Origin: Scleromitrula shiraiana | Lineage: Eukaryota; Ascomycota; Leotiomycetes; Helotiales; Sclerotiniaceae | Reading direction: 5' to 3' | DNA: 64,000 nucleotides | Assembly: GCA_028455995.1 (NCBI GenBank) | Contig: JABELC010000006.1 | Coordinates: 1,860,001-1,924,000 of the forward strand | Shown: positions 1 to 11,509 of the stretch, in pieces | How the letters are laid out: the number at the start of each line of letters is the position of its first letter | Numbering within the stretch: the stretch's first letter is position 1 | Made by a program: the position numbers and the translations under genes | Notes under the pieces: model-generated | What the model was told of the DNA's origin: nothing | What the model saw: the letters and a program-made list of their open reading frames with translations, nothing else | The model's database searches: none

Positions 1-205
1 AAGAAGGTTTTATATAAAAAAAGATAAATTAAACTATTAAGATAATAAAGTTGTTGATTTATAAGGAACTAAGTTTAAGTTGGCTAAAGAAGGCCGACTA
101 TATAGAAGTGGTTTCGGCCTTATGGCCTGAGGCCACATTTATACAGAACCTTAGAACCGTGACAATTAACAATAAAAATTTCAATAACAATTTAAAAATA
201 CTATA

Positions 206-1181
206 CTCGATTAAATTAAAATTGAAGCACGCGCAAATTACCGAAAAACCCTCAAAATCGATGATTTTATATAAATCACCTCTTGCGCCGACGTAAATAA
301 ATCAATCAATTATTTATAAAATTATTTGAAATTTTAAACAAAAATTATTTTTATATTGAAGTATTCGCTATTAATATATAAAAGTTAAATAATGATTTTA
401 AAATTTATAATATTTAATGAAATATAAAGTAAAAATCATATAAAAATACAATATTTTTAACTTGATTTAAATCGAGTAAATTACTATATTAGGAAATGAT
501 AAAGATATATATGAATATATAAAAAACAGACTTTTATTTGATATAAATATTATATATATTAAAAATATATAAAAAATATAATATAATAAAATTAAAAAGA
601 GTATATATAATGTTTACAAGCACTAAGCACCACCATAACTTCGATTTTTAAAAATCATTAAAATCATTTCAAATTTTTATATATGATAATTTATATCCTC
701 ATAATTACTATATTAAGATATTATTTAATATAATTTTGATTTGAATGAATTATTAAGATTTTTAAAGATTTTAACGAGTTAAAAATACCTTTAAAACTTC
801 GACTTTTCAAGACTATTATATTATATTTTAATATATAATATTTATATTAAATAAAAGTTTTCCTTTTATATATTCATATATATCTTCATTATTTCCTAAT
901 ATAGTAATTTGCTTGATTTAAATCAACTTAAAATTATAGTATTTTTATATGATTTTTACTTTATATTTAAATAAATATTATAAATTTTAAAATCATTATT
1001 TAGTCTTTAAGTTTTAATAGTATATATTTTAATATAAAAATAATTTATACTCAATATCTTAAATAATTCTATAAATAAATGATCGATTTATTTACATCGG
1101 CGTAAGAGGTGTTTTGTATAAAATCGTCGATTTTGAGGGTTTTCGGCAATTGGCGCGTGCTTCAATTTTAATTTAACCGAG
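206..1181. mobile_element. Foldback (MITE-like) element, copy A, long form
   Basis: The element starts CTCGATTAAATTAAAATTG at 206 and ends with the matching inverted sequence finishing AACCGAG at 1181. It is flanked by TA on both sides (204-205 and 1182-1183). The terminal inverted repeat is at least 120 bp, and similarity between the arms continues far inward, so most of the 976 bp can fold into one long hairpin with a short central part. It contains no ORF. TA target duplication and non-coding structure fit a Tc1/mariner-type non-autonomous element; the superfamily assignment rests only on TA. Sister copies lie at about 7160-7588 (partial), 14250-15494 (nested pair) and 32397-33390. Confidence 0.75.
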
Positions 1182-1899
1182 TATTAACCAAAAAAAACGT
1201 CTATATATTAAATAAAAAACCTCTTTTTAATCTAACTTCTATTCTAATTTTACGCTCAAAGTTAACGATCGAAATTTCTCACTAAAAGCAAACTTTAAAA
1301 TATAATCAAATATACTTTAATAATAACAATAATAATAATTATATTATTAAAAATATTTTTAATATATATATTATTATAAATCTTTTATTAATCAAAGATC
1401 AATTTCGCTTATTTTATAAAAAAAAAAAATAGTTTATTAAAGAAAAATATATTTAAAATTATTTAAGAAAATGATATACTAGAAAATACTCAAATCTTCT
1501 ATAATAGATTCATTAACTTTATTAAAAATAAAGATATATCAAAAGTATTTAAAAAGTTTAGATTAGTAAGTTAAGGCTATAATAATAAAAATAAAGAAAT
1601 AGTTTTAATAAAATTCTTTATTATTTAATAAATTAATTATAAAACTATATTTTGTTTTGTAGTTTTATAAAATATATATTAATATATTTAATTATATCTT
1701 TATAATATATTATAAATATATATTTAATTAAAATATCTTTAATTCATATATTTTATATCAAATTTTTATTAAAAATAAATTTTAAATTAAATATGATTTT
1801 TAAAATTATATATTTGTTTTATAATATTATAAAATTTAAAAACTATTAATATTTTATATATTATAATTATCATATAAAAGCCTTTAAAATGACCTTCTT

Positions 1900-4800
1900 T
1901 TTATTTAATAGTTATTTACTCTATATTAATAAAGATAAAAAATTAGGTATAATCGAACTATAAATTAATAATATCTTTATTTTTATTAATAAAGAATTTA
2001 TAGATAACAAAAAAGTTCAAATCAAAAAAAAAATTATTTTTTAAAAATATAAAATAATTGATAATTAATACCCTGTTTAAATTTAATAGTATTTTAATTT
2101 ATATCAATAAAAATAATATAATTATATTTATTCAAAAACAATAATATAATAAACTTTATTTTATAAAATATTTCTTCAATAATTTTAAATTATATATAAA
2201 AATCAAAAAAGAAATTTTAAAAAAAATAATATATTATTTAATAAATCTATAATATATATATCATAAACATTTATCAATTAAAAATATTATTCAATCTATT
2301 ATATACAGACTAAATCATTAATTCAATTAAAAACAATATAAACATTTTTAATAAATATATTCAATAATAAATTAACAACTTTAATTATAGCTTTATATTT
2401 ATTTTTTTTAAAATAAAATTATTATAAATAATTTATTTTATTAATATAAGCTCTATAAATAATATTAATCTCTTTTTTAAATCAATTTTATTATAATATT
2501 TATTAATATAAATAATAATATAAATATTATTTATTAATTCTTTATCAAATATAAAAAAATCATATAAAATATTTTTATTTTAAAACTATATAAAATAAAA
2601 TATAGATTTAATATTATTATTATAATCAAGTTTAATATTAATAAAATTATAAATTGATTAATTAATAAAAGAATTATAATTAATTTTATATCTTTTATAG
2701 TTTATATTAATTTAAAATTACTTTATAAATACTTAATTAAATTTAATATTCTTTAAAAAAAATATTTAATAATCAATCTAACTTTTATTCATCAATTATA
2801 CAAACGCAAAAAAATTATAGAGATTAAATAAATCATTAACAATATAAATTCTATTAACATAATAATAAAATCGAAGTTCTTTATCATCTTTAAAAACTTT
2901 ATCAATATTAATATAGTCAATATCGATATAAAGAAATAGATTAAATATAAATAAATCATTTTATCTACTTAATAGAATAAATTATAATAATTGAAATCGG
3001 TATTTATTATAGATTAATCTATATAATATATTAAAATATTACAATAAAAAAAATACAATAAAAAGAATATAAAAAATACAATAATATAAAAAATTAATAT
3101 AAAAAATATAAAAGTATAAAAAACGAATACAAAAAAAATATAAAGAATAATGACGTATATAAAAATAATATATACAAAACAATACCTACTAAAAACACTA
3201 GAATATTATTATTCCGATCTGAAAATAACCTCTTCAAAAATAATGTTTATCAAAATAATGATGATTATAACTTTACATATATTTTTCTTTATTATATTAA
3301 CTTTCTTTTATTTAATTATATTATTTATATATATTTTAATTTTTTAATCTATTTTATAAAGAAATAAAGGAAGATAATATTATAATATACAATAAATTTA
3401 GCTTAATTTTCTTTTTTTTTAAATAATGCTAGTGTTAGAATATAGATCACAAAGGTAGTATATAATAAACACATGATCATAGTCGTACATATATACAACT
3501 TAACAACCTGTATTATAAATAGATTAATAAAAAGAATACCACACAAACAACTATAGTACTATACATTGTACAACCTTATCACAGTAAAACCACAAAAATA
3601 ATTTTTTTTATTTAATATTTATTTATTTCATATTAATAAAAATAAAAAACTAAATATAATTAAATTATAAATTAATAATATTTTTATTTTTATTAATAAA
3701 TAATTTATAAATAAAGAAGAAATTTAAATTAAAAAAAAGTTATTTTTTAAAAATATAAGAATAATTGATAATTAATATTTCTTTGAAATTTAATGATGTT
3801 TTAATTTAGATCGATAAAAATAATGTGATTGTACTCATTTAAAAACAATAGTATAATAAACTGTATTTTATAAAATACATTTTTATCAATTTTAAATTAT
3901 ATATAAAAATCAAAAAAGCTATTATTTTAAAAATACAATATATTGTTTAACAAGCTTGCAGTGTATATATCGCAAATGTTTATTAATTAAAAACATTATT
4001 TAATTTATTATATGCAATTTAAATCATTAATCTAATTAAAAATGATATAAACATTTTTCATAAATGTATTTAATAATAAATTGATAATTTTAATTATGAT
4101 CTTATACTTGTTTTTTTTAAAATAAAATCATTATAAATAATTTATTTTATTAATATAAATTTTATAAATAATGTTAATCTTTTTTTTAAATTAATTTTAT
4201 TATAGTATTTATTAATAAAGATAATAATATAAATATTATCCATTAGTTCTTTATTAATTATAAAAAAATTATATAAAGTGTTTTTACTTTAAAACCTTAT
4301 CAAATAGAATATAAATTTGACATTATTATTATAATTCAATCCAATATTGATAAAATTATAAATCGATTAATTAATAAAAAAATCTTAAACAATTTCATAT
4401 TTTTTATAATTTCCATTGATTGAAAATTATTTTATAAATATTTAATTAGATTTAATATCTTTTCAAAAAAAACATTCAATAATTAATTTAGGTTTTATTT
4501 ATTAATTATATGAATATAAAAAAATCATAAAAATTAAATAGATAATTGATAATATAAATTTTATTGATATAATAATAAAGTTGAAACTTTATATTGTTTT
4601 TAAAAACTTTATCAATATTAATAAGATTAATATCAATATAAAAACATGAATTGAATATAAATAAATCAAAATTATTAAAATTAAAATGTATTATAAATTA
4701 GTTTATATAATATATTAGAATATAATAGTATTAAAATATTATAATAAAAAAAATATAATAAAAAGAATATCAAAAATATAATAGTATAAGAAAATAATAT

Positions 4801-5240
4801 AGAATAAATATAGAGAATAATAATATATATAAAAACAATGTTTACAAAAATAATATATATAAAAATAATTTTTATAAAAATAACTCCTCCAAAAATAATA
4901 TCTATCAAAATAACGACAATTGTAATTTTATATATATTTTTTTATTAATTATATTATTTATATATATTTTAATTTTTTGATTTATTTTATAGAAAGATAG
5001 AGAAGAATAATATTATAATATATAATAAATTTAATTTAATTTTTTTTTTCAAATAATATTAGTATTATAATATCAATTATATAATAGTATATAATAATAT
5101 ATAATAATATATAATTATAATTATATATATATATAATTTATAAATTTATATTATAAATAGATCAATAATAAAAAGAATTATACTGATAAAATATAGTATT
5201 ATATTATATTAATTATTCATAGTAAAATCATAATTATATT
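1900..5240. repeat. Two tandem diverged copies of a 1.7-kb AT-rich unit
   Basis: About 1900-3600 and 3603-5240 are direct repeats. Matching landmarks include the AATTAGGTATAATCG-like segment near 1943 and its counterpart near 3641, the block near 3361 matching 4993, and the tract around 3520 (ATTATAAATAGATTAATAAA) matching that near 5150. The copies are offset by roughly 1630-1700 bp and differ mostly by C/T and G/A changes, the second being more A+T. No coding frame survives. This is probably an old transposon unit duplicated in tandem and mutated by RIP; its original family cannot be told by eye. Confidence 0.6.
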
Positions 5241-5489
5241 AATACTAGTAGTAATAATATAATTATACTAGTACTAGTAGTAAAAAAGATTTATTTGATT
5301 AATTTTTATTTAATTTAATTATATTATTAATTATTAATATTTTTATTTTTTAAATTTTAAAAGATTAAATTAAGAATTAATTCTATTAATATATTAATTT
5401 TTTTAATAAAGATATAAAAATCAAAAGATTTTAATATATAATTATATTTTTCTTTTTTTCAATTTTAAAATAATTTTCAATTAATAATT

Positions 5490-5760
5490 AACTTTGAAAA
5501 ATTAAAGTTACATCGACAAAAAATTTTTCGGTCAATTAATAAACAAGAGTAGTCTTTGTAGTCAAAAATTTGTAAAATTAACAAGGATGACCCTGGCAGA
5601 GCCTGGTAGACCCTGGTAGACCCTGGCGTATGTCGAAGTTTTTTTGTACTAATGAATGGATCTTACGGTCGATTACAACCGATTGACTGCCGATTGGCAG
5701 TCAACTAGTAAGGATATGTTGGTAATTTGTTGTTAATTAACAAGGATATACTAGTAGTAA
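5490..5760. repeat. Segment homologous in inverted orientation to 12160-12390
   Basis: The reverse complement of 12160-12390 resembles this segment: both contain a run of the type ACATCRACAAAAAA-TTTCG-TCAATTAATAA, then an ACTTCGAAG/TGTCGAAG block followed by a T-run and an AATGAATCTTA-like stretch. The copy here retains more G and C (for example the short tandem GACCCTGGTA units at about 5588-5624). It is likely another relic of the same element that fills the 11510-15840 island. The alignment is visual and boundaries are approximate. Confidence 0.4.
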
Positions 5761-5837
5761 TTTGTTGTCAATTGACGAATAAAATTTATTTTATATAATA
5801 CTATATTATTATTAATTATCAATTTTAGAATTACTAG

Positions 5838-5892
<55 letters not shown>
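5838..5892. repeat. (TAC)n microsatellite
   Basis: About 18 consecutive TAC units, followed at 5896-5911 by ACTACTAGTAGTAGTA, so the run turns into its own inverse and can form a hairpin. Confidence 0.9.
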
Positions 5893-5893
<1 letters not shown>

Positions 5894-6449
5894 TTACTAC
5901 TAGTAGTAGTAATATCAAGTTTCAATATTCTCAATACTTTCAATACTTTCAATCTCTTTTTCTTTATTACTACTAGTATTTATTAGTGATACTACATTAT
6001 TAATATATACGTGTAAACTTTAATCAAATCGATTGATTTTATTGATAAATAATTTTCTTTTTATAATTAATAGTATTATATATTAATATACAAATTAAAA
6101 AAAAAGATTTTTCAAAAGAATTATATGATAAAACTTGAATTATTCTATAGAATCTTTATATTATAATATATCTTAAATTATTACTAGTAATAATTTTTAT
6201 ATATATTATTAAAATCTTTTTATAAGTTACTAGTATTGATTTTTTATTCAAGTTAATATTGATCTTTTTATTAATAAATAAAGTTTAATTTAAAATTAAA
6301 AATTTTGAAAAAATATATTTTCAAGTTCAAAATTATCTACTAGTAATTAATAAACTAGTCAATTAATTGATTATCAAGATACTTTATTTCAAGTTGCAAA
6401 GAGGGTCTGATTGACTAATAAAATGATCCATTTGTAAATGAACGATATA

Positions 6450-6545
6450 TATTGGCGAATAGAACGGACTATATCGTATTCTTGTTTACATGGACGATAT
6501 TGACGAATAGAACGGACTAGTACTAGTAGTATATCGTATTCTTAT
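6450..6545. repeat. Short tandem duplication
   Basis: The unit running ACGATAT, then TTGGCGAATAGAACGGACT, then ATATCGTATTCTT occurs twice in direct order (about 6443-6484 and 6495-6543). The second copy carries an extra AGTACTAGTAGT block between GGACT and ATATCG, an example of ACTAGT material appearing inside one copy of a duplicated sequence. Confidence 0.6.
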
Positions 6546-7159
6546 CTGATAAACTTGCATCCAGAAATTCTTTGACTAATGTATTAGAATAATAATATTA
6601 AGGATGATTGATAAGATTGATAAAGTTGATAATTAATCAAAATCATGATATATTATATATAGAGTAAATAATTAATAATTAATAATTAATAATTAATTAA
6701 TTACTACTTACTCCGAGTCGTAATTATTAATAGTATAATTTTATTAATTAATCGTTAATTAATTATTAATTACTAGTAATAATAGTTTATTATTAATTAA
6801 TTCAAGTTATTGATTATTTAGAATTAATTTTTATTAATATACTAGTAAAAGATTTTGATATAATATATTAAATTAATCTTAATTAATTAATTATTATTAA
6901 ATAAAGATTATTTTTGTTTGCTAGTAATAAACGTCTAGAAATTCTTTGATTAATAATTTAAGTTTTAATATAATAATCATAATAATATACATTATTATAT
7001 ATAAAAATTTAAAATGATTTTAATACTAGTAATTTCAAGTTTCAAAAATCAAAATTAATATAAATTATGATACTTTATATTCATGATACTAATAATTATT
7101 ATTATATATACTCTTTTTAATTTTATTAGTATTACTACTAGTACTACTAGTAACTTGAA

Positions 7160-7588
7160 TATATTATATTTTTTATATACTTCTAATACATATAATATTT
7201 ATAATATTAAATAAAAGTTGTTTTTCTATATATTTAAATATACTACTACTAAGTAGTAGTAGTATCTTCATTATTTATTAATATAATAATTTACTTGATT
7301 TAAACTAAATTATAATTATAATGCCAGTGAATTAATAATATACTTTTCACTTTCAACTTGAAGTTACTATAGTATTTAATTAAATAATAATATAACTTGA
7401 AATTTAAATCATTATCTAATCTTTAATTATTAATAATAAATACTTATTAAATATAAAAATAATTCATATTTAATATCTTAAATACTATTAATTTTATTAA
7501 TAATTGATCGATTTATTTATATCGATACAAAAAGTGATTTTGAGGTTATTCAGCAATTTGCGCGTGCTTCAATATTAATTTAACCGAG
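7160..7588. mobile_element. Foldback element copy D, right half only
   Basis: The sequence matches the right arm of copies A-C: the AAATAAAAGTT run, the ATCTTCATTATTT landmark, the GATCGATTTATTTA block and the end TTTAACCGAG at 7588 followed by TA. The left arm is missing, so this copy is broken. Relative to copy A it contains added blocks: a near-perfect palindrome ACTACTACTA-AGTAGTAGTAGT at 7242-7263, TTCAACTTGAAGTT at 7352-7365 and AACTTGA near 7394. Confidence 0.6.
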
Positions 7589-8431
7589 TAGTCTCCTCTA
7601 TATTACCATCTTTGACCGCTTCTTCTAGGATTGGCATCCTGTCTTCAAGTTCGTATCTGTGCATCCAATGATGAAAATGCTTCGATTACATGGAGTTCTT
7701 GGTACCTATTTCATGCCATGCCTAACTCAATATCAACTGCAGATCTGACAGAAAGACTTTCTTTTTCTTCATATTACTCTTCGTATAATACCCCTACGTT
7801 CTATTTAATGTACCTAGACAAATTAGCTCAAGCTTAAGGACGTTTTCTTTAGAGGGCTTATAACGGCTCCTATGTAAAGAAGAAATTTCTAATGATCATC
7901 CTGATAGTAGGGTCTAATGAACTAGCGGGAACGCTCGCGAGGTTTCTCCTCTTTAGTCGATAGGAAGGAAAATACCTCGGTGGTCTGCAAAAAAAAGAAA
8001 AGGTCGTAATTTTGATTATACACCAAAAGTTATGGAGGCGTTCAAAATCTGCGTCAATTTTCTCTACCGGTCGAATTAACTTTCTCCTTGGACCAGCCAC
8101 TAACAACTGGTCTACCTCCTCATAGATCTGGGGCCCCGCCCTCCAAGACCACATTTTGTACAGGGATACATAACGGTTGAGCACCCGAGTAAATTACATA
8201 TGGATTATTTACTCGACTCCCTGGATTACTTACTCGACTCCCTGGATTACTTACTCGACTCCCTGGAATAAGAAGTTGAAGAATTCCGCTTTTTCGAGCA
8301 GATCACATCCTCTTTGATTTCATTGTTTTGTTCTGTCTTTGATTTCACTTCTTATATAGACTTTGGCTGTTTTGTGAATACAATTCCCCAATACATACTG
8401 TTATCTTACATTTCTTAATCTTTAGAACAAG
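7589..8431. other. Intergenic region upstream of the TRI12-like gene
   Basis: Base composition returns to normal here. Two modest ORFs exist (7631-7837 plus, 7870-8184 minus), both starting at non-ATG codons; I do not recognise either, and they could be relics of a degraded gene. A 21-bp tandem repeat lies at 8201-8263 and is listed separately. The leader just before 8432 is T/C-rich, as in fungal 5' leaders. Confidence 0.4.
8201..8263. repeat. Three 21-bp tandem repeats in the MFS promoter
   Basis: Three head-to-tail 21-bp units (unit TGGATTACTTACTCGACTCC plus C) sit about 170 bp upstream of the transporter start. They are identical except for one T/C change in the first unit. The inverted partner CGAGTAAAT at 8186-8194 pairs with ATTTACTCG at 8207-8215. 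Iterated sites at this distance could be a regulatory array; that role is inferred. Confidence 0.75.
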
Positions 8432-10430
8432 ATGGGAGAAGGAGATCTTCACCCAACAACGCACTCAGATAATTCAATGCCCAATTCAATCGACAAAGAA
8501 ATTTGCGTAACAAGCAATGACCAGAAAGATCAAATCGAAACGATCCGCACAGTTTCGAGGGTGCCAGGCAACGCCCATTACTACGAGAAAGATGGCATAA
8601 GAACATATGGAGATTGTGAAGACCATGATCATGAACCACCCGTAAGTATTTTATTCCATATCTTTGTGGCCTGTAGCTAAATTTCATCTATAGATGACGT
8701 TTTCTAGATTTATGTCCTTGGTCGCAATGGCATTCTTATGGACTGGATCTCAAATCCCAGTATATCTGCTTGGTAGGTCAATTGGTTCCCTCGACTTCAT
8801 TTCCAATTCTAATCATGTCTAGGTGGAATCCCACCCATAATTTACGGTGACATCGGAGGTACAGACAGGTGGACTTGGTTCGTATTAGCCAACCTGCTTG
8901 CATTAGCTGCAGTCTGCCCGTTTGTGGGTGCCATTTCAGATCTTGTTGGTCGTCGTTATGTCGCACTCACTGGAGCAGCATTGATTGTCATTGGTATGAT
9001 TGTATGCTCTACCGCACATTCCATGAATATCTTCATTGGTAAGTCCCACCCTATCATTTTGAGGTGGTTCCAGTGGTACTAATTTGTTTCAGCTGGAATG
9101 GCTATCGCTGGAGCTGGGGCTGGTATAAACGAGTTAACGGCTTTGGCTGTCACATCTGAGCTTGCTCCAACGGCTAAACGAGGAAAATACGTTGCTATCT
9201 TGATATTCACCGTCTTACCGTTCTGCCCATCAGTTCTCTGGGCTCAATTGATCACAGCTCATTCAAGTTGGAGATATGTAGGACTGTTCTGTGGACTCTG
9301 GGCCTTCACCGGACTTGTCATGACTGCCATCTTCTATTTCCCACCACCTCGAGTTAATTCTAGGGGCTTGTCAAACAAAGAGATTATCTCTCAAATCGAT
9401 TTCGTTGGCGGTTTCCTCTCTATTGTTGGGGTGATCTTATTCGTTGCCGGAATCTTGTGGGGTGGATATCAGGTGAGACATTCTCTTGAGACACAAAAAC
9501 GAATGAACTAACCACAAATTCCAGTACAAATGGCATTCCGCCCACGTTCTCGTCCCTATCATCCTTGGTGTTTGTTTCATAATCGCATTCTGCTTCTGGG
9601 AGGTCTACGGTGCCAAATACCCTATGTTTCCCGCTCGTCTCCGCAAAGATCCTCGTATTCTAGCACTCACCCTCGTAATCACCTTCATCTCCGGTGCCAA
9701 CTTCTTTTCCGTTCTCCTCTTCTGGCCAACACAAGCATTCAACGTATATGGGCATGACCCAGTTGGTGTTGGTATCAGAGGTCTTCCTATCGGATTCTCA
9801 ATCCTCGTCGGCGCATGCGTCGTCCTCTGGCTTTTGTCCGTCTTCCGTGGTGGAAACCGCATACTCATGATCATTTCATCTTGCATGATGACAGCAGGTT
9901 GCGGTGCTCTCGCTGCCGCTGATCGCAACAATATCAATGCTGTTTATGGTATATTGGTGGTAGCCGGTCTCGGAATTGGAGGTATCGTTGTACCAGCTTC
10001 AATCATCACCACAATCGTCTGTCCCGATGATTTGATTGCCACAATCGCCGCCCTTACTCTCGCCGTTCGTGTTGTTGGTGGCGCTATAGGATACGCTGTT
10101 TATTACAACACATTTCTCCACAAGTTTGTTCCCAAACTATCCATCAACATCGCATTAGCGTGTTATGCCAATGATATTTTCGACCTTACCGTCATCTCCG
10201 AAATCGCTGAATTAACAGGTGCAAGTTTATTGGACGACATCTTGCCACTGGTTGGAAACAACGTTACGATTTGGAATGAAGTCGTACTTGCAGGCCAAGA
10301 AGCTTACGCATATGCCTACCCATGGGTCTACTATGTTAGTATTGCATTTGGCGTTGTCTCGATCATTGCCAGTATCGGACTTGGGGATATCAGCAAGTAC
10401 ATGGATGATCATGTGGCAGTAGCTATGTGA
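8432..10430 (+). CDS. TRI12-like MFS efflux transporter (DHA2-type)
   Basis: Five exons give a 596-aa protein: 8432-8641, 8694-8772, 8823-9038, 9093-9472 and 9525-10430. All four introns are 50-54 nt with GT..AG ends and the joined frame is open. After a soluble head of about 75 residues the protein has about 14 hydrophobic segments. It carries the family-typical GGIPPIIYGDIGGTDRWTW loop, the MFS loop motif DLVGRRYV and the GAGAGINELTALAV..ELAP helix. These and the length fit the fungal trichothecene efflux pump (TRI12) family, plasma-membrane drug/H+ antiporters exporting toxic small molecules. The true substrate cannot be read from the sequence. No toxin-biosynthesis genes adjoin it, so a link to trichothecenes is not implied. 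It stands alone between two repeat islands. Confidence 0.88.
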
Positions 10431-11509
10431 GAATCGGCTGTTAAAGGAACAAGGTTTTGGGTAGATCATCGCGCAAGATATGGTTTAAAGAGAGGATGGA
10501 TGATTTGGCGTTTGAAATTGGGATCTGGAGCCTGATTGATGATATTTGAGTTTCAGGACTCTATACATATTTGTTGAGAGATATGAATTATATATACCAT
10601 ATTATTTGAGATACCATCGGTCTATTAATGAAATGAACTTCAGTATATTCACAGATCAGAATATTGATGCAACTCACTGTGATCGTTCAATTAGTATAAT
10701 ATAAGAACCATACGATCCAAATAGAAAATCCTATTCCCCTCATCAATCCAAGACTAAATAGACATATTAAACCCCGCACCACAAACCTCAAATACCCACC
10801 AAGAATGCGACGCGCAACAAATACGTCCATACTTCCAGCTCTACAGTCTGGTCTAGTCCAAAGTGCAATGTGACAAAAATAAGCGCCGGCCCCAACCTAA
10901 ATCCAACCTAGGCACCTAAGGCGGCCAGACATCGGGTGCAAACGCAATTCTTTTGCTTTTGCTTGCTCGTCAATCCCTTTCACTACTATATTTATTTATA
11001 TCTTAAAATAGAAACACACCATTCGTACATTTCCATCTTCATACAAAACATTCATAGAAGGAATTACCAGATGTCGCCGATTTTGTTTAGGATATTTGGA
11101 CTCCCAGGGCTATTCTCTCTCGCGCGAAAACTGAAATCCTAAGCCATGTGGTCTGGGCATATGATGTGCAACAAATTTGAGGGAATATACCTTGATCTTA
11201 CTTTTTAATTTTTCTGACTTGGTCTTACTTGGTCAGTGTGGATGTGTGGAGGGGGTTTAGGCATCATATCATAAGCCTAACTCCAAGGTATAGTTATGCC
11301 CTTGCTTCCTTGCTTGCTTGCTTGTTTGGAAATCCTACAGTAGAGGCTGAGTCACTGAGTTGCTGTGAGTGCTGCTGACCCGACTCCAAGGTCCGAATTA
11401 AACTATGCTGTGCCGTCAGGTCGGGGTTGGGTTCGAAAAACTCACGTAAGAAAAACGTGGGAAGCACCGAAGCACCAAGTGAGCTTTGTAAAAAAAACAT
11501 GGGATTAAG
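10431..11509. other. Intergenic region after the MFS gene
   Basis: Unique-looking, normal-composition DNA between the transporter stop and the left inverted repeat of the second island. Small ORFs at 10936-11142 and 11294-11500 have no recognisable features. I see no gene. Confidence 0.5.

Larger units (their letters stand above)
1..7588. repeat. AT-rich, probably RIP-mutated repeat island
   Basis: This stretch is overwhelmingly A and T, rich in TA and poor in C and G, and has no convincing coding frame on either strand. Recognisable old repeats lie inside it and are listed separately. The pattern (repeated DNA depleted of C:G pairs, then sharply normal base composition in the flanking gene) is what RIP leaves in ascomycete transposons; that mechanism is inferred. 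From about 5.2 kb onward the texture changes: ACT/AGT trinucleotide blocks, ACTAGT and AACTTGAA become frequent, whereas they are essentially absent from 1-5200. The small ORFs here (for example 51-296 and 3150-3347) are low-complexity I/K/N/Y/F strings and are not called. Confidence 0.8.

Noticed and set aside
51..296. 81-aa plus ORF in the AT-rich island
   Set aside because: It runs across the end of foldback element A and its sequence is low-complexity; chance ORF.
7870..8184. 104-aa minus ORF with plausible composition (PQIYEEVDQLLVAGPRRKL)
   Set aside because: It begins at GTG, has no recognised domain and abuts a tandem repeat. It may be a relic but cannot be supported as a gene.
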